Source of the DNA: a virus
IMG/VR virus record: IMGVR_UViG_3300024999_000107
Coordinates: 1 to 61,805 of that record
Length of the DNA stretch: 61,805 bases
Direction: 5' to 3' (one strand)
Of this stretch, positions 16,223 to 24,298 are shown piece after piece (position 1 is the stretch's first letter; every line of letters starts with the position of its first letter). Under the pieces are notes generated by a model, which did not search any database, was not told the DNA's origin, and was given only the letters and a program-made list of their open reading frames with translations. The position numbers and the translations under genes are program-made.

Positions 16223-16386
16223 ATGGAAAATAAGTTTGAAGGATTTCTAATGGGATTAGAATATTATATATATTACTGCCAAGAATGCAAAACTGATTTT
16301 GCTGTGAAATTAGGAAGCAATGTAGTATGTTGCCATCATGTAAAAGCATGAATCTTATTGAAGGTGAAATGCAAGAGTTTTGTTAA
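16223..16386 (+). pseudogene. Zinc-ribbon gene broken by a 2-base insertion
   Basis: ATG behind CAGGAGG. The frame has YCQECKTDF, then VVCCHHVKA and stops at 16351. Dropping two bases in TGTTGCCATCATGT gives CPSCKSMNLIEGEMQEFC with a stop at 16386 and restores the second CxxC pair. A TG duplication is the likely lesion. Confidence 0.5.
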
Positions 16387-16407
16387 AAATTAGAAGGAGG
16401 AAAACCA

Positions 16408-17286
16408 ATGGGAAAGAAAAATAGAAAATATAAAGATTATCACAAAACTATCGATGGAATTGAATATAAACAGTGTAGAGATTGCCTAGAATGGCTTGTA
16501 ATGAACAATGACAATTTTGGTACAGACAACGGCAATAAAGACAAATATAATATGTTATGTATAAAATGTCTAAGAATATATGGAAACACCATGTATATGA
16601 AAGATAGAGAAAATAGAATAAAGAAATCAACCACTTATCAATCAGAACATAAAAAAGAAAGAGTAAAATGGACTAAAACATATTATCAAAAAGAACATGT
16701 TCAAGAAACACATAGATTGAATAGACTCGAACAAAAAGAAAGTGGATATTATGATAATTATATAAAAAACAATCCTGATAAAGTAAAATTATATACTCAA
16801 AATCACAGACAACATGATATTACAGAATTAGAGTGGATGAGTTGCTTAAAAGTATTTAATAATACTTGTGCTTATTGTGGGATACCTATTGAAAAACATG
16901 TCGCACAAAGAAAAGGAAAGTATTTTATAATGCAATTTCACAAAGAACATGTGGACGATTATGGTTATAATGACATTAGAAATTGTGTGCCATCATGTAG
17001 AGATTGTAATAGTCATAAACATCAATATAATATGGAAGAATGGTTTAGGAAACAAAAATTCTTCTCAGAGGATAAATTAGAATTTATTAAATGGTGGATA
17101 ACTGAGGGTTATAAAAATTACATAGAGGATAAGCCTCTTTACAGAATTGTTAGAAAGCAAAATGAAGGTTTGAAAACATTTCACTGGGAATTATGGACAG
17201 TAGATGAGATGAGAAATATGGTTGAATTAATTGATGTTGGAGATCAAAAGAAAGATTTAAATCTTGAACTTATAGATAATACATAA
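16408..17286 (+). CDS. HNH endonuclease (292 aa)
   Basis: ATG behind AGAAGGAGG. N-terminal CRDC...CIKC zinc knuckle (residues 23-60), a long basic helical region with repeated KKE/NRL, then an HNH_5-type core: NTCAYCGIPI, FHKEHVDDYGYNDIRN, CVPSCRDCNSHK. A C-terminal helical region ends in WELWTVDEMR. Probably a free-standing homing nuclease. Intact. Confidence 0.8.
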   Translation: MGKKNRKYKDYHKTIDGIEYKQCRDCLEWLVMNNDNFGTDNGNKDKYNMLCIKCLRIYGNTMYMKDRENRIKKSTTYQSEHKKERVKWTKTYYQKEHVQETHRLNRLEQKESGYYDNYIKNNPDKVKLYTQNHRQHDITELEWMSCLKVFNNTCAYCGIPIEKHVAQRKGKYFIMQFHKEHVDDYGYNDIRNCVPSCRDCNSHKHQYNMEEWFRKQKFFSEDKLEFIKWWITEGYKNYIEDKPLYRIVRKQNEGLKTFHWELWTVDEMRNMVELIDVGDQKKDLNLELIDNT

Positions 17287-17300
17287 ATAAATAATTGTTG

Positions 17301-17347
17301 TTGACATACTGGATTGATTAGTTATATAATGGGATTAATCAATCCAG
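17301..17347 (+). promoter_or_regulatory. Strong promoter embedded in a 12-bp palindromic operator
   Basis: TTGACA (17301-17306), 18-base spacer, TATAAT (17325-17330). The arms CTGGATTGATTA (17309-17320) and TAATCAATCCAG (17336-17347) are exact complements flanking the -10. A dimeric repressor bound here would block RNA polymerase. Spacing of arm centres is about 27 bases. Confidence 0.7.
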
Positions 17348-17447
17348 ATAAATTATCCTTCATTTTATCGTATGTCAATTATTGGTTTGAAAACATAAGC
17401 ATTTGGAAGTATAATGAAGTATTAATAAGTATAAGGGAGGTAATAAT

Positions 17448-17577
17448 GTGTTTAAGTTAATTTGTATAAAATGTGGAAATGAAATTACAGTTAAAAACGA
17501 TTCTAAAAGAGGGAATTGTAACAATAGATGAGGATTGCGAAATTGAATGCAGGTGCGGTAATAAAGTTGTGGTATAA
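17448..17577 (+). pseudogene. Zinc-ribbon gene, frameshift at AAAA
   Basis: GTG start 7 bases after AAGGGAGG. The frame gives LICIKCGNEITVKND, then stops at 17531. Removing one A from TCTAAAAGAG gives EGIVTIDEDCEIECRCGNKVVV and a stop at 17577, completing CxxC/CxC zinc ligands. Confidence 0.55.
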
Positions 17578-17602
17578 TAATATTTAAAAAAGGGTTGATA
17601 TT

Positions 17603-17905
17603 ATGGAATGGGAAATTACTATGAAGGATTATCCTGAAAAATTAGTCAATACTGTTGTTGAATACCTTGAAAATCACAAAGGATCAGAGTTATTTCATTA
17701 CGATTCTCACACCAGTAATATGTACAAAGATAAATCTATTGTCAGTACGACTTATCGAGCATATATTCTATATGGTAATTTATTTGAAGTTATGAGATAT
17801 ACATTTTGCTCTAAGCCAGAATGGAATTATGATAAAGTGGATTCTGATTCTATGATTATGCATGAAATTGAGATGTGTTTTAAGAAGAGTGGTATGTTTA
17901 TATGA
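17603..17905 (+). CDS. Hypothetical 100-aa protein
   Basis: ATG behind AAAAAGGG. Opens MEWEITMKDYPEKLVNTVVE and continues mixed alpha/beta. The stop overlaps the next start (ATGA). No family recognised. Confidence 0.65.
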   Translation: MEWEITMKDYPEKLVNTVVEYLENHKGSELFHYDSHTSNMYKDKSIVSTTYRAYILYGNLFEVMRYTFCSKPEWNYDKVDSDSMIMHEIEMCFKKSGMFI

Positions 17906-18054
17906 TTTATCATATCAGTTGGCTAGAAAGTGCTATTATGAAGCTTAGAGAGGATAATACTAAGGTTAGTACTGTAAATGGCGATATGACTATTGATGAA
18001 TTTATTAGAGAGTTTTGTGGTGAAGAATTGGATAAGGTTATTAAATTAAAGTAA
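17902..18054 (+). CDS. Hypothetical 50-aa protein
   Basis: Starts inside the ATGA overlap of the previous gene, so it is coupled to it. Contains MTIDEFIREFCGEELDKVI, an acidic helix. No family recognised. Confidence 0.55.
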   Translation: MIYHISWLESAIMKLREDNTKVSTVNGDMTIDEFIREFCGEELDKVIKLK

Positions 18055-18124
18055 ATGAAACAAATTTACATTGAAATACGTCAAGTAGTTTGTTAAATTT
18101 CAATAAGAAAGTGGTTGATTAAAA

Positions 18125-18316
18125 ATGAATTTAGAACAAGCTATAGAATGGTGTAAAGAACACCAAATAGATATCAGTTTTAGGGATGGTAATACAACTC
18201 ATCCTAGTCCTTACATTAGAGTCCATGCTAATGGTTGGTATGAAGAATTCGCTGATACATTAATTGAGGCTATTGAAAGATATAAACTCAATTGGGAATT
18301 AAGACAGATAAAGTAA
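18125..18316 (+). CDS. Hypothetical 63-aa protein
   Basis: ATG after GAAAGTGG. LEQAIEWCKEHQIDISF then YIRVHANGWYEEFADTLIEA suggests a compact beta-alpha unit. No family recognised, although the WCKEH...GWYEE pattern recurs in phage hypotheticals. Confidence 0.65.
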   Translation: MNLEQAIEWCKEHQIDISFRDGNTTHPSPYIRVHANGWYEEFADTLIEAIERYKLNWELRQIK

Positions 18317-18355
18317 TTCCCATAAGTCAAAAGTTTTAATTAAGGAGGAGTAGAA

Positions 18356-18538
18356 ATGGATAAGTTGAAAGTAATTGAAGGTAAAGTGATTCAAAATCCT
18401 TATGGCAATTGGGATGATGTTGATAAAGGTTGGTACGTTGACGAAGAAGATATTTTAAGTATAATTCAAGATTATGAGGATAAGAAAATCAAAATTACTA
18501 TTGAATTAATTGAACCAGAGAAAGTAGATAATGGTTAA
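18356..18538 (+). CDS. Hypothetical 60-aa protein
   Basis: ATG behind AAGGAGGAG. Acidic; GWYVDEEDILSIIQDYEDKK then a beta strand IKITIELIEP. The frame continues past its TAA into the next zinc-ribbon gene without another stop. Confidence 0.6.
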   Translation: MDKLKVIEGKVIQNPYGNWDDVDKGWYVDEEDILSIIQDYEDKKIKITIELIEPEKVDNG

Positions 18539-18571
18539 TTACCATATATTAAAGAGGTAAGGACAGAAACA

Positions 18572-18730
18572 ATTGAGGAGTACAAATATAACCCTAATTA
18601 TGGTGACGATAGAATCTGCAAATGTGGTCACACTTATTATAGGCATTTTGATCCATATGAAGATATGTATGCAGTAGGATGTAAATATTGTCACTCAGAT
18701 GAGTGTAGTGGATTCAAAGAAGCAGAATAA
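18572..18730 (+). CDS. Zinc-ribbon protein, start uncertain (ATT?)
   Basis: The frame has GDDRICKCGHTYYRHFDPY, then VGCKYCHSDECSGF, a recognisable phage zinc ribbon (CxCGHxYxxH ... CxxC). There is no ATG, GTG or TTG in frame between the upstream stop at 18538 and the conserved part. ATT at 18572 is the best guess, though the nearest AGAGG is about 14 bases away. A mutated start codon is equally possible. Confidence 0.5.
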   Translation: MEEYKYNPNYGDDRICKCGHTYYRHFDPYEDMYAVGCKYCHSDECSGFKEAE

Positions 18731-18773
18731 CCTACGAAAGCAGAGTTTCTTGGGATTAAGAGGAGGTATAAAT

Positions 18774-18956
18774 ATGGAAAGATTTATTGTGAAGATTAAA
18801 ATACAACTTAAAAATTACGAAGAGTTTGATAAAAAACTTATTGAATTTTTAGAAGCAAATACTATTGATTATGATTTGAGTGTTATTCAAGTAATGACAA
18901 AAGAAGAGAAAAAGGAAGTTGTAGACTCTATTAGAAAAGCAATGAAAGAAGGATAA
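18774..18956 (+). CDS. Hypothetical 60-aa protein
   Basis: ATG 18774 follows AGAGGAGG; earlier in-frame codons lack a site. MERFIVKIKIQLKNYEEFD then acidic helices ending KEEKKEVVDSIRKAMKEG. Possibly a ferredoxin-like half fold. No family recognised. Confidence 0.65.
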   Translation: MERFIVKIKIQLKNYEEFDKKLIEFLEANTIDYDLSVIQVMTKEEKKEVVDSIRKAMKEG

Positions 18957-18959
18957 ATT

Positions 18960-19364
18960 ATGAAAGAAAATAAACATCAAACATTCGCAGTAGCAACTAA
19001 AACAGAAGAGGGAGAAAAATATCTAAGTGCAGATGAGGATGAAAAACCATTTTATTATCATGATTTATTTTATGCAAATTTTTATACACACTTAGGGTTT
19101 ATTACATTATCAGAAAATGAATATGTTGTTAGAGTTGAGTATGATAAGCAAGGATTACCATATATGGCAAGCGACGAAAAGAATGTATTGAATTAGAAAT
19201 TGAAAGATTAACTCCAATATTTGAAGATGCACGAAAGAAGCATACATAATAAAGCATTTCATGATCTTAATGCCAAGAAAAATGAATATTTTGATTTATT
19301 ACTAAAGATTAAAAAATCAAAAATAACCGTTTTGAATAGATATTTGAAAGGGGAAACTATATGA
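18960..19364 (+). pseudogene. Hypothetical gene with two frameshifts
   Basis: The intact frame 18960-19196 (78 aa, TFAVATKTEEGEKYLSADED) is followed by good coding sequence in other frames: GKRRKECIELEIERLTPIFE, then NKAFHDLNAKKNEYFDLLL and LNRYLKGETI. One missing base in ATGGCAAG and a 4-base CATA duplication near 19240 would join them into one protein. Its stop (19362-19364) would then overlap the next ATG as ATGA, which supports the reconstruction. Confidence 0.55.
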
Positions 19365-19546
19365 CAATATGTAAAAACTGTGGTGTTGACATTGGTAACA
19401 AACTGAGACATTTTTGTAAATTGTGTGAAACTTGCGGTCAGTTATTAGATATCGATGAAGCGCAAGCGGGTGATGCAGTTTGTAGATCGTGCATTTGCAA
19501 TTGGGAAAAAGAAAGTGGTATTTGCAATGATGAAGACTATAATTAA
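19361..19546 (+). CDS. Zinc-ribbon protein (61 aa)
   Basis: ATG behind AAAGGGG. Four cysteine pairs: CKNC, CKLC/CETC and CRSC plus CIC. Dense Cys suggests two zinc sites. Partner and role unknown. Confidence 0.7.
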   Translation: MTICKNCGVDIGNKLRHFCKLCETCGQLLDIDEAQAGDAVCRSCICNWEKESGICNDEDYN

Positions 19547-19615
19547 ACCATCCCTTAAAAAACGCATTTGGTTTGGTTTTATGAATCATATTAAATTTAA
19601 AGGAGAAAGAATAAT

Positions 19616-20035
19616 ATGAATATGCCAAATTTGGTCAGACATGGTTTATATAGGGATTTTGAGTCTGGAATGACTAGTGATGCTACGCACATGCTGTATG
19701 AATCTGCTAAGAAAAGTCCAGAAGAAATTTCAGAAATGATTAGAGAAACTTGGAATTATATCAAAGAAGAAAATAAAAGTAATCATGTAGTAAGTCATTT
19801 CTTTTATCTACTTGGATGTGAAGTGAATAGGGATTTGGTAAAAGATATATCATTAGATATTGTTCAATATGGATTAAATCACGAAGACGATGAAGTCGTA
19901 GATAATACTATTGGATTAATTGAAACATGGAACGATAAAGATATACTTGATTTACTATATAATACTGAAATTAAAATGGAATGGCTTGAAGAGTACAAAA
20001 TGGCAGTATTAGAGCAGTTTGATTATTTCAAATAA
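19616..20035 (+). CDS. Hypothetical all-helical 139-aa protein
   Basis: ATG behind AAAGGAGAAAG. Helical segments EEISEMIRETWNYIKEE, DISLDIVQYGLNH and DILDLLYNTEIKMEWLEEY resemble a HEAT-repeat-like bundle. Function unknown. Confidence 0.7.
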   Translation: MNMPNLVRHGLYRDFESGMTSDATHMLYESAKKSPEEISEMIRETWNYIKEENKSNHVVSHFFYLLGCEVNRDLVKDISLDIVQYGLNHEDDEVVDNTIGLIETWNDKDILDLLYNTEIKMEWLEEYKMAVLEQFDYFK

Positions 20036-20074
20036 ATCGGTGATTTAATGCTAAAGAAAAGGATGATGATAACT

Positions 20075-20281
20075 ATGAATGAATTTGAGTTATGGAATAT
20101 GCTAAGAACGAAGGAAGATAAGACTAATATTGAGAAATTATTATTACATTATAGGCATATGCTAGGTAATATTAGTGATGAATTGGTAGAGAAATCTAAA
20201 AATCATGTCAGCGATTATGATGCGATAAAGCATATAAGAGCAATTATGTTAAGAATCAATATTCCAATGACAGAACTATAA
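20075..20281 (+). CDS. Hypothetical 68-aa helical protein
   Basis: ATG 20075, behind AAAAGGATG. FELWNMLRTKEDKTNIEKLL then MLGNISDELVEKSKNH. All helical. No family recognised. Confidence 0.6.
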   Translation: MNEFELWNMLRTKEDKTNIEKLLLHYRHMLGNISDELVEKSKNHVSDYDAIKHIRAIMLRINIPMTEL

Positions 20282-20313
20282 ACCAATACAAACTGTAAAA
20301 GGAGGTATTATTG

Positions 20314-20504
20314 ATGGATTTTAAAGGCAAAGATAAAAACTATATTGATGAATGGATTAGAATGATGTTGCCCCCCCCCATCTTGATTTGTCTGCATATG
20401 AAAGATTGGGATATTTGAGAGGATATTCAGGATGCAAAGGAAAATTAGATGGATACTTTCAAGAACAATATGAACAATTGATTAATATTTTAACCAAGCA
20501 ATAA
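20314..20504 (+). pseudogene. Hypothetical gene out of frame at a nine-C tract
   Basis: ATG behind AAAGGAGG. Reads MDFKGKDKNYIDEWIRMML, then nine C (20371-20379), after which the frame fails and stops at 20418. With seven or ten C the frame continues HLDLSAYERLGYLRGYSGCK to a stop at 20504, giving about 62 aa. A C9 run is extraordinary in such AT-rich DNA and is a classic slippage site. Confidence 0.65.
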
Positions 20505-20579
20505 GATAGCACATCTTGGAATTTAGTAGTAGATAAATCATGTAAATGGAAGTATAATATAAGCATGAGGTGTAAAATT

Positions 20580-20765
20580 ATGCAAAATATTATCAATACT
20601 ATTAAAATTTCAAATAATTCTAATGAAGTAAAACAAATTCTAAAACCATTAAAAATTAAAGAAGTTGTTAAAATTGCAAAAGGTTTGGATGTTTGTATCA
20701 GAGGAAATGAAAATAAAACTGAGGTAATTGGAAATATTATTTTAGCAATTGTGAAAGGAGATTAA
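20580..20765 (+). CDS. Small basic protein with SAP-like helix pair
   Basis: ATG 20580, behind GAGGTG. NEVKQILKPLKIKEVVKIAK then GNENKTEVIGNIILAI resembles the two-helix SAP/Rho-N motif (AKxLxI-GxKxEVIxxI), which binds nucleic acid. 61 aa. Assignment is tentative. Confidence 0.6.
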   Translation: MQNIINTIKISNNSNEVKQILKPLKIKEVVKIAKGLDVCIRGNENKTEVIGNIILAIVKGD

Positions 20766-20767
20766 AA

Positions 20768-20989
20768 ATGAATGAAGAAGAATTTATGAAAGGAGAATAC
20801 AAAAAAATGAAAACAGACATTAAACAAATTGGCAATTGGTGGAAATGGAATGAATACTGTAATAATTGTGCAAAACAAATTAGAGATTATAATTCTTCAT
20901 CGAGTGAAGAACCGGAGAGGGACAAGGAAGGTTTTTGTTTAGATTGTTTGAGGAAAATTTCTGATGGGATTATTGGTAAGAATCAATAA
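20768..20989 (+). CDS. Zinc-knuckle protein (73 aa)
   Basis: ATG two bases after the previous stop, AAAGGAG upstream. CNNC and CLDC pairs around an acidic, Ser-rich loop (SSSSEEPERD). An inner ATG at 20810 has its own AAAGGAG and would give a shorter product. Function unknown. Confidence 0.65.
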   Translation: MNEEEFMKGEYKKMKTDIKQIGNWWKWNEYCNNCAKQIRDYNSSSSEEPERDKEGFCLDCLRKISDGIIGKNQ

Positions 20990-21008
20990 ATAAAGTTTTT
21001 ACAATGTG

Positions 21009-21037
21009 TTGATTTATGTTTATGGTTGTGGTATTAT
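21009..21037 (+). promoter_or_regulatory. Promoter
   Basis: TTGATT (21009-21014), 17-base spacer, TATTAT (21032-21037), 35 bases before the gene at 21072. Confidence 0.55.
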
Positions 21038-21071
21038 ATTGGTAAGGAAAAAGTTGAGAGGTGGAAGATAA

Positions 21072-21245
21072 ATGGAAAAGAGAATGGTAAGATTTACTAT
21101 GATAGTTACTAGAGATATAGAGGAAGCATCTGAATTTAATATGCAATGTGATATACAAGATCCCTTCGCATTTATTGATGCTAAAGATACCAAGATTGAA
21201 ATGAAGTATGAAATTTTGCCTGAAAATCTAAAACATAGGATTTAA
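21072..21245 (+). CDS. Hypothetical 57-aa protein
   Basis: ATG behind GAGAGGTGG. Strand-helix-strand: RMVRFTMIVTRDIEEASEF, then DPFAFIDAKDTKIEMKYEI. Similar to small phage proteins of ferredoxin-like fold. Function unknown. Confidence 0.65.
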   Translation: MEKRMVRFTMIVTRDIEEASEFNMQCDIQDPFAFIDAKDTKIEMKYEILPENLKHRI

Positions 21246-21254
21246 TGAAAATTA

Positions 21255-21412
21255 CATTTGCCCAAATTACCTGTGCTGAGATTGCGAAAGGTAAGCTAAC
21301 TTATGATTTTAGGATTGTAAGCAGTTGAAGTGTTATGGCAAACATCCTAACGTAAAGTCGAGGATGAAGACTCTCCTTCCCCAAGGAAGTGAACTTAGGG
21401 GGGATTTTATAC
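21255..21412 (+). ncRNA. Orphan structured RNA resembling an IS605-type right end
   Basis: A gene-free, comparatively GC-rich block. Visible pairing: CATCCT (21343) with AGGATG (21361), CTTCC with GGAAG around 21376-21389, and CTCTCC with GGGGGG. The order GTCGAGGATGAAGACTC, small hairpin, G-rich closing strand is like the 3' guide-RNA/right-end region of IS200/IS605 tnpB elements. No tnpB is next to it, so it may be a relic or a domesticated guide RNA. Confidence 0.4.
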
Positions 21413-21435
21413 AATAAATTTAAGGAGTGTATTAT

Positions 21436-21612
21436 ATGTGTTTAAATATTTTTGAGCAAGAACATTTGAAGGTAAATAACTTTGTTATTATTAGAGAATT
21501 GACATTCGGACGTTGTGTAGTTATTACAGATAAATTGTGAGATGCTTTATTAAGTAATGAAGAAAATCAGAGGTTAATCAATTCAATGAAAGCGGTTATA
21601 ATTAAAAGATAA
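21436..21612 (+). pseudogene. Hypothetical gene with TGA at codon 35
   Basis: ATG behind AAGGAG. Reads FVIIRELTFGRCVVITDKL, then TGA (21538-21540), then DALLSNEENQRLINSMKAV to a stop at 21612. Arg CGA would suit the stop codon. The two halves read as a single 58-aa strand-helix protein. Confidence 0.5.
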
Positions 21613-21693
21613 AGAAGGAGTTTATGCCAACTTTATGATCTGAGAGTTGAAGCAATTTAGGAGTAAATGAGAGTATGATGGAGGTAAAATATT

Positions 21694-22530
21694 ATGGCAA
21701 AGAAAACACAAACTAAAGTTCCAAAAATAACTCCTGAAGAACAACTTATACTTGATAAACAATTCAGATTAAAAGAAGTGTCTGAACGACTTCCTTTAAT
21801 TCCTAACCCTACATACAAACATAATATAGGGGATAGGGTGTCAATGGGTAATTTAGAAGATGTTCATATTTCTGCAATTCATAATGAAAACAAAATATAT
21901 GAAATTGATTATACTTCTATCAATAATAATCGTGGGAACCCAATTAGGAATGAGCACCAATGGATGTTTGTTACATGGATGGATGTTAGAAAATATATTG
22001 AAGCAATTGAGGAATCCTTTATTGAGAATAGAGATGTCAAATTGAATTATTCTCAAAGAGGTATGGGCGATATTTTCACCAAAGCATATCATTTTGGTAT
22101 TAATTTCGAACCAGAATATCAACGTAAATTTGTTTGGAATTTAGAAGATAAAGTTTCATTAATTGATTCTATCTTTCATAATGTGGATATTGGAAAGTTT
22201 ACTTTTATTCACTATAGTTCGGATAAGTGGTTAGAAACTGGTTATGGATATGAAATATTAGATGGGAAACAGAGACTAAGAGCAATTCTTGATTTTTATG
22301 AGGACAGATTTACTTATAAAGGTAAGCTATTTAGCGAACTATCTGATAGAGATCAATATCATTTTAGAGATTATGGTATAGTCGAAGCAGAAGCAAGAAA
22401 TTTGACTCAAGAACAAATTCTAAGATACTTCATTATGTTAAATACTGGTGGACGTATTATGGCAAAAGAACAAATTGATAAGGTTAGAGGTATGTTAGAG
22501 AGTAGTAAGGAGGATAAAAACAATGGATAG
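21694..22530 (+). CDS. DUF262 / ParB-like domain protein (278 aa)
   Basis: ATG behind GGAGG. Residues about 120-270 have YQRKFVWNLEDKVSLIDSI, IGKFTFIHY, YEILDGKQRLRAILDF and LRYFIMLNTGGRIMAKEQI. This is the DUF262 fold (PEYQRxxVW ... DGxQRL ... FxxLNxG), the N-terminal half of GmrS-type nucleases. The DUF1524 HNH partner is absent. In phages such proteins may bind or modify nucleic acid. The N-terminal 90 residues are beta-rich and unassigned. Confidence 0.75.
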   Translation: MAKKTQTKVPKITPEEQLILDKQFRLKEVSERLPLIPNPTYKHNIGDRVSMGNLEDVHISAIHNENKIYEIDYTSINNNRGNPIRNEHQWMFVTWMDVRKYIEAIEESFIENRDVKLNYSQRGMGDIFTKAYHFGINFEPEYQRKFVWNLEDKVSLIDSIFHNVDIGKFTFIHYSSDKWLETGYGYEILDGKQRLRAILDFYEDRFTYKGKLFSELSDRDQYHFRDYGIVEAEARNLTQEQILRYFIMLNTGGRIMAKEQIDKVRGMLESSKEDKNNG

Positions 22531-22726
22531 GAAATCAGTGGTACAAATGGCATACCATATTATTACTATGGATCAAGAAATTATTTCCCTGAATGCAGAG
22601 GTTAAAGAGTTAAGGGAATATAAAAGGATTAGACAAGATCAAGATGCTCAGTATGTCGAGGACAGTTTAAATGGATTGGGAGATTTAGTCAATGCAATTA
22701 ATAATCGACAAATTATAGGCAGATAA
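22523..22726 (+). CDS. Hypothetical 67-aa coiled-coil protein
   Basis: Overlaps the previous stop by 8 bases; AAGGAGG upstream. AYHIITMDQEIISLNAEVKE and LREYKRIRQDQD make one long helix. No family recognised. Confidence 0.65.
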   Translation: MDRKSVVQMAYHIITMDQEIISLNAEVKELREYKRIRQDQDAQYVEDSLNGLGDLVNAINNRQIIGR

Positions 22727-22769
22727 ATTTATTCTTTTAATTGATTTTAGAAAGGGAGTGTATTTAAAA

Positions 22770-22919
22770 ATGTATAGAGTAATATTTTATAGTGTAAATA
22801 ATGGGTGGAATTTAAGTGATAATTTTATCGATATTGAGAAAGCAAGAGAATATAAGGATAGATTAATTAAAGCTTATTATCAAGAAGATAAAATACACAT
22901 TGTTACGATTGTAGAGTAG
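22770..22919 (+). CDS. Hypothetical 49-aa protein
   Basis: ATG behind AAAGGGAG. Strand YRVIFYSVNNGWNLSD, helix EKARGEY-like, strand IHIVTIVE: a beta-alpha-beta miniature. No family recognised. Confidence 0.6.
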   Translation: MYRVIFYSVNNGWNLSDNFIDIEKAREYKDRLIKAYYQEDKIHIVTIVE

Positions 22920-22948
22920 AATTAAAAATATGAAAGAAGGAATTAATT

Positions 22949-23683
22949 ATGGGTTATCAAGAAAGTTTTATATTTACTAGTGCAAAAGATATTGTTAAAA
23001 ACAACAGCGATGTAGGGATAATTGTAAATCTTTTCAAAGATCATGATGTTAGAACACATGATGATGGATTAGCCAATTGTGTAGCCAAAATTACCTTTCT
23101 CAAAAAATTAGGTCAGTTTAAAGAAGGACAACAAGTTTTATGGATTACTGGTGAAAGAAGTTCTCAAAGACATTCAGCAAGACTATTTGAATTTGAGGAT
23201 TATAACGAATTGAGAGAAAGTATAGATTATAATAAAGATGAAAAGAAATTAATTAATTCAATCGAAGTAGTTTTTATTGATAATATTTCTTCTTATCTTC
23301 CTAAAATTACACGCGACAGCAAATATGTAACTATAGAGGATTTAAAGATTGAAGCGGAACGACCACCAAATTACGATATTGTAGAAAAATTATTTACTCT
23401 AATCAAACCTAATCAAATTGAAAACGATTATAGTGGATTCGTTTTTGGACTTGACTCATTTAATGAACTTGATGAAATAATTAGAAAATCATGCGTAGAA
23501 TTAGAATTACCATTAGTTGTAGATGAATCTACACATGAACATTTGAATGTGCCATACTATAATTATTCTATTAACAAGTGTAGTTTTGCTAGTTACCATG
23601 ACACACCACATTTAGATAAAGTGGGTTCTTGGAATATAGATATGACACCGCAAAATATGAGAAAGATTGCTAGAGTAATTTAA
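22949..23683 (+). CDS. Conserved-looking phage protein of unknown function (244 aa)
   Basis: ATG behind GAAGGAA. Alpha/beta, with NNSDVGIIVNLFKDHDVR near the start and a C-terminal His-rich loop (ESTHEHLNVPYYN, SYHDTPHLDK) that could hold a metal. No named family; function unknown. Confidence 0.7.
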   Translation: MGYQESFIFTSAKDIVKNNSDVGIIVNLFKDHDVRTHDDGLANCVAKITFLKKLGQFKEGQQVLWITGERSSQRHSARLFEFEDYNELRESIDYNKDEKKLINSIEVVFIDNISSYLPKITRDSKYVTIEDLKIEAERPPNYDIVEKLFTLIKPNQIENDYSGFVFGLDSFNELDEIIRKSCVELELPLVVDESTHEHLNVPYYNYSINKCSFASYHDTPHLDKVGSWNIDMTPQNMRKIARVI

Positions 23684-23717
23684 AAAGAAAATTGTTCAAT
23701 CAATACTTACAAATGCA

Positions 23718-23765
23718 AATATAAATATTGTAATATTCTTTATAGTGTGTTACAATATTTATATT
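23718..23765 (+). promoter_or_regulatory. Promoter inside a 16-bp perfect inverted repeat
   Basis: TTGTAA (23728-23733), 17 bases, TACAAT (23751-23756) with an upstream TG (extended -10). The arms 23718-23733 and 23750-23765 are exact complements of 16 bases, so each contains one promoter hexamer. A dimeric repressor or activator is expected. Drives the gene at 23788. Confidence 0.7.
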
Positions 23766-23787
23766 AATAGTTAGGAGGTATTTACAT

Positions 23788-24258
23788 ATGAATATATTTG
23801 TCTTAGACTTAGACATCAAGAAATGTGCTGAATATCATTGCGATAAGCATGTTGTAAAAATGCTCTTGGAGGCATCGCAAATTTTATGCAGTGCTTTCTA
23901 TTACACAAATGAATCTCATAAATCACCATATAAACTTGCACACAAAAATCATCCTTGTACTGTATGGGCAAGAGAAAGTCTATCTAATTGGTTATGGCTT
24001 AGAGATTTAGGATTAGCTTTGTATGATGAATATAAGAAGAGGTACAACGATAAAGATCATAAGTCAGGAGATGTTATATTAGCTCTAGATGCTCCAAATT
24101 TGACTGATAAGGGTTTAACTCCATTCACTCAAGCAATGCCCTTAGAATACAGAAATGAAGATACTGTGAAGGCATATAGGAATTATTATAAGGGTGAAAA
24201 ATTTGACATTTTGAAGTATAATAATTGTGAGTGGCCTGAGTGGTTAAAAGTTGGTTAA
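23788..24258 (+). CDS. Phage protein of the CDKHVVKM family
   Basis: ATG behind TTAGGAGG. Signature ECAEYHCDKHVVKM-like start (CAEYHCDKHVVKMLLEASQI), then HPCTVWARES, NWLWLRDLG, FTQAMPLEYR and AYRNYYKGEK. I recognise this set from many phage genomes, where it is sometimes labelled pyrimidine-dimer glycosylase-like. I cannot confirm that activity. Invariant His, Lys, Trp and Arg suggest an enzyme. It is the first gene behind a palindromic promoter. Confidence 0.7.
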   Translation: MNIFVLDLDIKKCAEYHCDKHVVKMLLEASQILCSAFYYTNESHKSPYKLAHKNHPCTVWARESLSNWLWLRDLGLALYDEYKKRYNDKDHKSGDVILALDAPNLTDKGLTPFTQAMPLEYRNEDTVKAYRNYYKGEKFDILKYNNCEWPEWLKVG

Positions 24259-24298
24259 GAAATAAGGCAAAAACCATTGCGTGAAAGGAGAGTAAATT

